Assembly: GCA_910578565.1 (NCBI GenBank) | Contig: CAJTQF010000006.1 | Coordinates: 18,240-82,239 of the forward strand | Direction: 5' to 3' | DNA: 64,000 nucleotides | Source of the DNA: an uncultured Christensenella sp. | Lineage (GTDB): Bacteria; Bacillota; Clostridia; Christensenellales; Borkfalkiaceae | Shown: positions 1 to 6,258 of the stretch, in pieces | How the letters are laid out: each line of letters starts with the position of its first letter | Numbering within the stretch: position 1 is the stretch's first letter | The notes under the pieces: generated by a model | Seen by the model: only the letters and a program-made list of their open reading frames with translations | Databases searched by the model: none | Told to the model about the DNA's origin: nothing | Position numbers and translations under genes: made by a program

Positions 1-1
1 C

Positions 2-1111
2 GCTATAAGTGAAGTTATCAAAATGGGTAAAGCATTAGGTGATGCTTTCGCTTGGTTTTTCTTTTGCGATAATAGAGAAGAACTTGAAAAACATATACAA
101 CATAAAAGCACTGGTTTGTTTACAAATGGAATTGGTGGACTTGGTGAAGTTGAGTTTATCAAAAACCATCAAGTAATTAATGGTTTATTGGTCATATATC
201 ACGGTATTACCAATATGCTTAAAATCGGGGATTTTTCTTTATATGCCTATAATAAGGGGATTGTAGGAAATGGAGAATTGAAAACCAAAAAAGAAAATGA
301 TACTTTAGTTATTAATGCGAGCATTCTAACTAAAATACCACCCATTAATTTATCACAATCTAAAGGGATAACATCTCAAGAAATAGAGCGGGAGTTCCCG
401 AGGTTGAAAAAACAATTACAACAGCAAACTGCTTTATTAAAAACTCAAAAAAATCCGAACACCTTAAATGGACTATCTGACTATGAATACTCAATAGTAA
501 ATAAACTGTGCGGAGAACAAATATTAGTCTTTAATGAAGATTATACATTGGCTTTAGTCGCAATACGTAATCAAGGATGTTCGCTATCAGACCGTATGCT
601 GTGCAATCAAGATACAACCGTTGACTTTAATACGGAAATTAAAGAAATTTTTAATAGGTTACTTGATTCTCAAAGCGAAAATAATTGTATGATTACAGGC
701 TATTTGGATACAGTACCATCGAATGTAAGAATCCCAATTTTTTGGTGGGATATTGATGATGACTTATGTAAATCTTTATATTTTAATGCGATTGTGATAT
801 TGACTGTTTTTAATCCTGCTCGACTTCTTTCCCTTTTTGAGAAGGACGGGTATACCGTTAACAATGGTACAATTCCAGCAGAAACGCATTTGACAAAGGT
901 AGAAGATAAAACCAAACTCGAATTGCATAATATGGAAATGATTTACAATTTGATTTCTCAAAACTTAATGAAAACAAGCGATGCTTTTGAATTTATAAGA
1001 AACTTCTTAGAACTAAGGAAAACTGGGGAAATACCACTAAATTCTCAAGTTGAAATGTATATAAGCTTACATAATTTTGGTACGCCGCCTACGAATAACA
1101 ACAAAAAGTGA
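2..1111 (+). CDS. Unrecognised protein, 5' end cut by window edge; PD-(D/E)XK-like pattern
   Basis: The frame is open to the window edge, so the gene probably begins upstream; the first in-window ATG is at 23 (362 residues from there) and has no clear ribosome site. I do not recognise the family. Numbering from that ATG, a strand-like segment holds D70 (in IGDFSLY) followed by G-E85-L-K87, with hydrophobic segments around it, which resembles the D...ExK core of PD-(D/E)XK nucleases. No membrane segment is seen. The C-terminus is hydrophilic (TNNNKK). The gene is AT-rich compared with the core genes and sits with a HEPN-type gene next to a tRNA, so an accessory or defence role is an inference only. 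Confidence 0.6.
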   Translation, partial: AISEVIKMGKALGDAFAWFFFCDNREELEKHIQHKSTGLFTNGIGGLGEVEFIKNHQVINGLLVIYHGITNMLKIGDFSLYAYNKGIVGNGELKTKKENDTLVINASILTKIPPINLSQSKGITSQEIEREFPRLKKQLQQQTALLKTQKNPNTLNGLSDYEYSIVNKLCGEQILVFNEDYTLALVAIRNQGCSLSDRMLCNQDTTVDFNTEIKEIFNRLLDSQSENNCMITGYLDTVPSNVRIPIFWWDIDDDLCKSLYFNAIVILTVFNPARLLSLFEKDGYTVNNGTIPAETHLTKVEDKTKLELHNMEMIYNLISQNLMKTSDAFEFIRNFLELRKTGEIPLNSQVEMYISLHNFGTPPTNNNKK

Positions 1112-1142
1112 TATTTCAAAACAAATAGCGAATTAAAAAGAA

Positions 1143-1166
1143 CAGGAACTTAAATTTAAGTTCCTG
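1143..1166. repeat. Perfect 24-bp palindrome between two accessory genes
   Basis: The half-site is CAGGAACTTAAA and is mirrored exactly. In RNA it would form a hairpin, but no T-run follows on + (ACGGTATTTG), so it is a poor intrinsic terminator. It lies 50 bases before the start of the HEPN-like gene and could be an operator or an RNA processing hairpin. Confidence 0.6.
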
Positions 1167-1216
1167 ACGGTATTTGATGAGAATTAATAGCGTTATTTTT
1201 ATGAGGGATATAATAT

Positions 1217-1771
1217 ATGGTAAATATTTTAATTGAAGAAATCAATAGGTGTTTAGATAATAATTGTCATATGGCAGCGCTCATAACTGCGTTAACATTG
1301 CCTGATATTTGTGGTAAAGCTGAATATCCAAATAAAAAACCTTCAGATAGATATATAAGCTGGTATGATGAAAATATTGGACGTTATCAAATACCTGAAG
1401 AGCATAAGAAAAAAAATATGCCGTATTTAAGCGGACAAGTAGTTTATAGTTTGCGGAATTCATTGTTACATCAGGGGACGCCTAACATCGACAATCATAA
1501 ATATGATATTCAATATTTTGAGCTCATAAAACAAAGTACAACTTGTGGCTCACTTTTTTGTGGTTCATATGGTATTACGACACATTATTCAGGTAAAGAC
1601 ATTATTGGCAAAAGTAGAGAATTAAGTATTAGCATAATTGATTTATGCACGAACCTGTGTGATTGTGTAAGTAATTATTATTTAAATAATAAAGAAAAAT
1701 TCAATTTCTTTAATTACAATATTTACGATTGCGATAAAAAAACAAGGGAAGTTTTCCAAATAAAAAAATAG
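1217..1771 (+). CDS. Small protein with HEPN-type R-X4-H motif
   Basis: 184 residues; the start is supported by GAGGG at about 1203-1207. Residues 75-90 read VVYSLRNSLLHQG, giving R80-N-S-L-L-H85, the R(N)-X4-H signature of HEPN-domain RNases (HEPN/MNT toxins, Abi and CRISPR-linked nucleases). The first half is predicted helical (LITALTLPDICGKAEYP), as expected for a HEPN bundle. I recall no function for this family. It lies 105 bases after the truncated upstream gene, is AT-rich, and is closed by the terminator at 1812. No MNT antitoxin gene is visible beside it. The RNase role is inferred from one motif; a non-catalytic helical protein is the alternative. Confidence 0.6.
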   Translation: MVNILIEEINRCLDNNCHMAALITALTLPDICGKAEYPNKKPSDRYISWYDENIGRYQIPEEHKKKNMPYLSGQVVYSLRNSLLHQGTPNIDNHKYDIQYFELIKQSTTCGSLFCGSYGITTHYSGKDIIGKSRELSISIIDLCTNLCDCVSNYYLNNKEKFNFFNYNIYDCDKKTREVFQIKK

Positions 1772-1811
1772 TAGCATTATGTGTTAAATTAATTTTTTTA
1801 ATAGAAAATAT

Positions 1812-1837
1812 AAGCTCGCGGTTAGGCGAGCTTTTTA
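1812..1837 (+). terminator. Intrinsic terminator after the HEPN-like gene
   Basis: Stem AAGCTCGC / GCGAGCTT with a 6-base loop, followed by TTT. Confidence 0.8.
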
Positions 1838-1920
1838 TAAGAATGACAGGCATTAGATAATTGGGTTTAATTGGGTTTTTTTAATTTGCAATAAATGTTG
1901 CAAATCGTGTAGTATAAATC

Positions 1921-1978
1921 AAAAAAACAAAAATGCAGCATTTTAAGCCGTTTTTGTGCTTATTTTGCCGCATTTTTG
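1921..1978 (-). terminator. Possible terminator of tRNA-Leu
   Basis: On the - strand CAAAAATGC pairs with GCATTTTTG across a long loop and is followed by seven T. The long loop makes this a weak call. Confidence 0.35.
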
Positions 1979-1990
1979 CATATTTTTGTT

Positions 1991-2077
1991 TGGTGCCGGT
2001 GATCGGGGTCGAACCGATACGGTATCACTACCACGGGATTTTGAGTCCCGCGCGTCTGCCAATTCCACCACACCGGC
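1991..2077 (-). tRNA. tRNA-Leu (anticodon CAA)
   Basis: On the - strand the acceptor stem GCCGGTG pairs with CACCGGC, followed by discriminator A and an encoded CCA. The anticodon stem CGGGA/TCCCG encloses the loop CTCAAAA, giving anticodon CAA (decodes UUG). The 87-base length with a long variable arm is typical of tRNA-Leu, and the T-loop GGTTCGACCCC is present. It is transcribed from the promoter at 2091-2119 and is divergent from polA. Confidence 0.95.
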
Positions 2078-2090
2078 AAATCACTTTATT

Positions 2091-2119
2091 ATTATATAAT
2101 AACGTACTTTAAAAATCAA
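2091..2119 (-). promoter_or_regulatory. Promoter for tRNA-Leu
   Basis: On the - strand TTGATT (2119-2114), 17-bp spacer, TATAAT (2096-2091), 13 bases before the tRNA 5' end. Confidence 0.75.
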
Positions 2120-2146
2120 GTGATTTAGTAGTTTTTTGAAATTAAA

Positions 2147-2175
2147 TTGATTTTGTCGGGTAAAAGTGTTAAAAT
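2147..2175 (+). promoter_or_regulatory. polA promoter, leaderless arrangement
   Basis: TTGATT (2147-2152), 17-bp spacer, TAAAAT (2170-2175). The polA ATG is only 8 bases after the -10 box, so a start site about 7 bases downstream would give a mRNA beginning at or beside the AUG. No Shine-Dalgarno sequence is present. Confidence 0.7.
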
Positions 2176-2183
2176 AAATATAT

Positions 2184-4739
2184 ATGGAAAAACTAGTACT
2201 TATTGACGGAAACAGTTTACTTAATAGGGCGTATTATGCAACTCCTATTTTTACTACGCGCAGCGGTATGCCTACCAATGCAATTTTTGGTTTTGTTAAA
2301 TTATTGTTCAAAATTTTGAATGACGTCAAACCGGAATATATCGTAGTCGCCTTTGATTTGAAAGCGCCGACTTTCAGACATAAAATGTATAATGAGTATA
2401 AGGCGACGCGTAAGGGGATGCCGGATGATTTGGCGGCTCAGGTTAAACCGTTAAAAGATTTGCTTACCGCAATGAAAGTTGCAACCTGTTCAAAAGAAGG
2501 ACTTGAAGCAGACGATATTATAGGGACGCTTTCCGCCAAATTTAACGTACACAGTTATATTTACACCGGTGATAGGGATAGCTTTCAGCTTGTAGACGAT
2601 AAAACAGACGTGTATTATACAAAGCGCGGCGTTTCCGATTTACAGAAACTGAATTTAAACAACTTCAAAAGCGAGACAGGATTAAATCCTTCGCAGGTGG
2701 TTGATTTAAAGGCGTTGATGGGGGACAAGTCTGATAACATCCCCGGTGTGGCAGGAATAGGTGAGAAAACTGCGCGCGAGCTTTTGGCGCGTTATTCAAC
2801 GCTTGACGGGGTTTATAGTAATATTGAAAACTGTAAAGGAGCGGTTAAGGAAAAGCTGGAACGTAATAAAGAGACGGCTTATCTTTCATATAAACTTGCA
2901 ACAATAGACAGGAGTTGTGAGTTGGATCTGAATATCGAAGACTGCGCGGCTCCCGTCAAATACGGGGCGGACGTTAAGAAAATGTTCGCTGAATTTGAAT
3001 TCAGGAGTTTTTTGGGGCTTGACATTTTTCAGGGTGACGAACAGGTAGCGCAAGAAAGTAAAAGTTATCCCGAAAAGGTAGTCTGTAAAACATTTAATGA
3101 AACTATTGCCGCATTCGATGGCGAACAGGAATTTTCCGCAGTTGTTGATGACAAGTGCGCAAGTTTCTATGTGAACGGTAAACTAATTGAAGTAAAACTT
3201 TCCGAAAATCTTTTTTTTGACAACGGTGTAAGTTATAACGAGTTTATTGATATTTTAAAATATGTTTTTTCCGATTCAAAGCATAAGGTAGTATTATTCG
3301 GTTGTAAGAACGTTATGCATTTATTGGACGGTTTAGGCGTTCAATTTAACTGTGCTTTTGAAGACGTGCAGCTTGCTAAATATTTGTGCGATTTTTCTGC
3401 TTCGGGTTTTGATTTGAAAAATCTTTGCGATTATTATTTATACGATATTGAATTTGCCGCTTATGCAGTCTATGAATTGTTTGCAAAATATTTCGTTATG
3501 CTTGAAGAAAACGGTATGCTTAATTTGTACAGTGATATTGAAAAGCCGCTTTTGAATATCTTGTACGATATGGAAATTGAAGGCGTGAGAGTAAGCTGTG
3601 AAATGCTTGATGAAATGTCAAAAAGGTATGAGCAGCTTGTTAATGAATATAAGCAAAAAATTTATGAGCAATGCGGGTGCGAGTTTAATATCAATTCGCC
3701 TGCGCAATTGGGGCAAGTGCTATATGAAAAACTTGGATTGACCGCGGTGAAGAAAAAGAAAACAGGCAAATTTGCAACCGGTGCCGAAGTTCTTGAAAAG
3801 TTGGAAAGCGAGTCGCCCGTGGTAGGGGATATATTAAAATACAGGCTCTATCAAAAATTGCATTCCACTTATCTTGAAGGATTTAAACCGCTGATAGATA
3901 AAAAGACGGGGATAGTTCATACAACGTATAATCAGACTACAACAGCGACTGGCAGGCTTTCAAGTGCGAACCCCAATTTGCAGAATATACCTATACGCGA
4001 AAACGAAGGCAGGGAGTTAAGAAAACTTTTTGTGCCGCGTGAAGGTAATGTTTTCATAGATGCCGATTATTCGCAAATTGAACTCAGATTGCTCGCGCAT
4101 TTTTCAGGTTGCAAAGAGTTGATAGAAGCATATGAAAAGGGAACAGATATTCATACCGTTACGGCTTCTCAGGTATTTGACGTGCCAATTGAAGAAGTGA
4201 CGCCGAAAATGCGGCGCGAAGCTAAGGCTGTAAATTTTGGAATAATATACGGTATAAGCGATTTCGGGCTTTCACGCAATCTTGGTATTTCGCTTGAAAC
4301 TGCGCGCGGATATATTGAAAAATATTTTGCCACTTACAGCGCCGTAAAAGAGTATATGAATTCAAGCGTTGCATTTGCAAAGGAAAACGGCTACGTTTCG
4401 ACTTTGACAGGAAGAAAACGCGTAATTGCCGAAATAAATTCTTCAAATTACAATTTGCGGCAGTTCGGCGAACGCGCTGCTATGAATATGCCGTTGCAGG
4501 GTTCAAGTGCAGACATAATTAAAATTGCAATGATAAACGTTGACCGCGCACTAAAAAAACGCGGTTTAAAAGCCAGACTAATTTTACAGGTGCATGACGA
4601 GCTTGTTCTTGATTGTCCCGAAGGGGAATCGCAGGAAGCCGCTGAAATACTCAAATACGAAATGGAAAATGCTGTTGATTTGAAAGTTCCGCTCACTGTA
4701 GACGTTCATTCTGGGAAAAACTGGTATGACGCAAAATAA
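2184..4739 (+). CDS. polA: DNA polymerase I
   Basis: 851 residues, family A polymerase used in Okazaki fragment processing and repair. The N-terminal 5' nuclease (about 1-285) shows VAFDLKAPTFRH, EADDIIGT and GDKSDNIPGVAGIGEKTA. The middle domain (about 295-450) lacks the DxE and YxxxD exonuclease acids, as in Bacillus-type enzymes, so proofreading is probably absent. The polymerase domain has TTTATGRLSS, DADYSQIELRLLAHFSG (near 625), RREAKAVNFGIIYG (near 675) and LQVHDELVLD (near 800). The ATG at 2184 gives the canonical MEKLVLIDGNSLLNRA start although there is no Shine-Dalgarno sequence (leaderless promoter). It overlaps coaE by 14 bases, forming a two-gene operon. Confidence 0.98.
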   Translation: MEKLVLIDGNSLLNRAYYATPIFTTRSGMPTNAIFGFVKLLFKILNDVKPEYIVVAFDLKAPTFRHKMYNEYKATRKGMPDDLAAQVKPLKDLLTAMKVATCSKEGLEADDIIGTLSAKFNVHSYIYTGDRDSFQLVDDKTDVYYTKRGVSDLQKLNLNNFKSETGLNPSQVVDLKALMGDKSDNIPGVAGIGEKTARELLARYSTLDGVYSNIENCKGAVKEKLERNKETAYLSYKLATIDRSCELDLNIEDCAAPVKYGADVKKMFAEFEFRSFLGLDIFQGDEQVAQESKSYPEKVVCKTFNETIAAFDGEQEFSAVVDDKCASFYVNGKLIEVKLSENLFFDNGVSYNEFIDILKYVFSDSKHKVVLFGCKNVMHLLDGLGVQFNCAFEDVQLAKYLCDFSASGFDLKNLCDYYLYDIEFAAYAVYELFAKYFVMLEENGMLNLYSDIEKPLLNILYDMEIEGVRVSCEMLDEMSKRYEQLVNEYKQKIYEQCGCEFNINSPAQLGQVLYEKLGLTAVKKKKTGKFATGAEVLEKLESESPVVGDILKYRLYQKLHSTYLEGFKPLIDKKTGIVHTTYNQTTTATGRLSSANPNLQNIPIRENEGRELRKLFVPREGNVFIDADYSQIELRLLAHFSGCKELIEAYEKGTDIHTVTASQVFDVPIEEVTPKMRREAKAVNFGIIYGISDFGLSRNLGISLETARGYIEKYFATYSAVKEYMNSSVAFAKENGYVSTLTGRKRVIAEINSSNYNLRQFGERAAMNMPLQGSSADIIKIAMINVDRALKKRGLKARLILQVHDELVLDCPEGESQEAAEILKYEMENAVDLKVPLTVDVHSGKNWYDAK

Positions 4740-5307
4740 TTTAAAAATTGCCATAACGGGCGGAATAGGCAGCGGCAAATCAACAGTAGGTTCTATAATA
4801 GCGGAGCAGGGACATACTGTAGTATCGTGCGATAAAATTTATTATCAGCTTTTAAAAGAAGATTGCTTCATAGAGATTTTAGTAAAAGAATTTGGCGATA
4901 TATTAAGTTGTGGGAACTTGGACCGAAAGAAACTTGCCGATATGGTCTTCTGTGATAGAAAAAAATTGCAAAGATTAAACGATATAACCCATCCGATTAT
5001 TATGAAACATGTTTTAGAGTTGATGGATAAAGAAAGGGTTGCTTTTTGCGAAGTTCCGCTTTTGTTTGAAAGCGGATACGAAAAAAATTTTGATAAAGTT
5101 ATTATCGTGTTAAGAGAAAAAAATGAAAGAGTCAAATCAATAACGGAAAGGGATAATATTTCTGAAAAGTCCGTTCTGTTGCGAATGAATAGTCAATTTG
5201 ATTACGCAAATGCTGATTTAAGCGGGTATTATGTCATACATAATACTTCAGATATTTCTGAATTGCGCAATAAAACAATAAAAATCTTAAATAAAGTCTT
5301 GTTATAG
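4726..5307 (+). CDS. coaE: Dephospho-CoA kinase
   Basis: 193 residues, usual length. It phosphorylates dephospho-CoA in the last step of coenzyme A synthesis. The P-loop GGIGSGKST is at residues 12-20; the conserved CDKIYYQLL, THPIIMKHV and EVPLLFESGYEK segments follow. It overlaps the end of polA by 14 bases, consistent with translational coupling; polA-coaE is a frequent Bacillota pair. No terminator with a T-run follows; the accessory region begins within about 60 bases of the stop. Confidence 0.95.
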   Translation: MTQNNLKIAITGGIGSGKSTVGSIIAEQGHTVVSCDKIYYQLLKEDCFIEILVKEFGDILSCGNLDRKKLADMVFCDRKKLQRLNDITHPIIMKHVLELMDKERVAFCEVPLLFESGYEKNFDKVIIVLREKNERVKSITERDNISEKSVLLRMNSQFDYANADLSGYYVIHNTSDISELRNKTIKILNKVLL

Positions 5308-5364
5308 AGCTATCGCAAGCAAGAAAAGAGTAACCGCTAATTTCGAATAAGCATTTATTGTCAA

Positions 5365-5424
5365 AACAATAAATTAAGAGATAAGAAAGACTTGATCGGG
5401 ATTGTAATATCTGGACAAACAAAG
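5365..5424 (+). pseudogene. 60-bp relic of the type IIG gene
   Basis: This segment matches 6508-6567 inside the type IIG gene with only about three differences in 60 bases. Read in the same frame it encodes NNKLRDKKDLIGIVISGQTK, identical to the intact gene apart from A to V, so two differences are silent. It has the same orientation and lies in the same order relative to a direct-repeat copy as the intact gene, suggesting the remnant of a tandem duplication. Confidence 0.8.
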
Positions 5425-5447
5425 AATTTTTGGCCATAAGGAGGACT

Positions 5448-5857
5448 ATGAAAGACAAGAACGGAAATAAAAGAAAATTATCTATTAGGTATATTTGTTG
5501 GGCTGTTGGATCAGTTATTGTATTTACTGCATTTTTTTAGTGCTTGTGTTATATTACGATATTTTTGAAGATATTGAAACAGCAGAAATAATTAGAATTA
5601 ATACTGATAATGACGGACTACAAGAGATAATCTTTTTGGTGGATGGCGAAGAATTTACAGCTTATTACCAAATGCCAACGACAAGTGCATTAAAAGTTTA
5701 TCTTGAAGTAGGAGATAAAATTCAATATTTGGTAGAAGATCCAAGTGTAATATATCTTAGACGGCCCCTTGGGATTATAATTTTGTCGTGTGCTGAAACA
5801 TTGCTTATAGTTCTATTTATAGGAACAACTATTTACGAAATAAAAAAAGGTATGTGA
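5448..5857 (+). pseudogene. DUF3592-like membrane protein gene, frameshifted at T7
   Basis: A strong AGGAGG site precedes the ATG at 5448. The frame reads MKDKNGNKRKLSIRY and a membrane segment and then stops at TAG inside the T7 run at 5532-5538. Adding one T joins it to the downstream frame (LVLVLYYDIFEDIETAE and onward), giving a 136-residue protein: N-terminal membrane segment, small extracytoplasmic beta-rich domain (EEFTAYYQ, VGDKIQYLVEDPSVIYL), C-terminal membrane segment. The topology and the VGDKIQYLVEDP phrase resemble DUF3592. It may be a true pseudogene, a slippage-controlled gene or a homopolymer sequencing error. It sits between the gene relic and the first direct repeat. Confidence 0.65.
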
Positions 5858-5962
5858 AATTTAATTAGCAAGTAATATAAACTTGAAGATTTTTTTGTGA
5901 TTCTTTTTTGTAAAATTAGTGGTAAAAATCCTTTTTATTGTGTCTGACTCAAAAATTGGGAA

Positions 5963-6108
5963 ATAGTAATCTAATCTAATTTAATCGAGTCAAGCGTTAT
6001 TTGCACAAAAAGCATAACTAACGCAAAAACGCCCTTTAAGGGCGTTTTTGTATAGAAAAAGACACACGTAGCGGGGCTATAACAGCTCCTTTTGCGTGTG
6101 CCTTTGTG
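5963..6108. repeat. Direct repeat copy 1 (about 145 bp)
   Basis: It begins ATAGTAATC and ends GTGTGCCTTTGTG, and matches 8523-8663 with a few substitutions and small indels. It contains a bidirectional terminator and a second hairpin. Copy 2 ends exactly at the 3' end of tRNA-Ser, whereas copy 1 has no tRNA beside it. Confidence 0.9.
6025..6049. terminator. Bidirectional intrinsic terminator in repeat copy 1
   Basis: Stem AAAAACGCCC / GGGCGTTTTT with loop TTTAA; it works on either strand. Confidence 0.8.
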
Positions 6109-6165
6109 TCAATGATGAATGATAAGTAGCGTATTGAAATACTGGAAAGGGTGGTGTACATACGC

Positions 6166-6174
6166 GGGGGGGGG
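6166..6174 (+). repeat. Poly-G tract (G9) upstream of the type IIG promoter
   Basis: Nine consecutive G in an otherwise AT-rich region, 14 bases before the -35 box. Such tracts vary in length by slipped-strand mispairing, so it is a candidate phase-variation site. Confidence 0.6.
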
Positions 6175-6188
6175 TGAAATCAAAATTG

Positions 6189-6217
6189 TTGATTTATGTC
6201 AAAAAATTTGTTATATT
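6189..6217 (+). promoter_or_regulatory. Promoter for the type IIG gene
   Basis: TTGATT (6189-6194), 17-bp spacer, TATATT (6212-6217). The expected start site near 6224 lies downstream of the ATG at 6196, which supports initiation at 6259. Confidence 0.65.
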
Positions 6218-6258
6218 ATAAATATGGTAGATTGTCTTTTGAAGCAAGGAGAAAAATA

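Larger units (their letters stand above)
5858..6258. other. Gene-free stretch holding repeat, terminators, G9 tract and promoter
   Basis: This 400-base interval contains direct-repeat copy 1, its terminator hairpins, a run of nine G at 6166-6174 and the promoter at 6189-6217. Nothing coding is seen in it. An ATG at 6196, in frame with the type IIG gene, lies inside the promoter and is not used as a start here. Confidence 0.7.

Noticed and set aside
5538..5600. Read-through of the TAG in the DUF3592-like gene as pyrrolysine
   Set aside because: Continuing in the same frame gives a non-homologous peptide that ends at TAA within about 17 codons; the frameshift explanation gives a sensible protein.
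6196..6258. ATG at 6196 as start of the type IIG gene
   Set aside because: It lies within the promoter (upstream of the -10 box) and has no ribosome site, whereas AAGGAG precedes the ATG at 6259.
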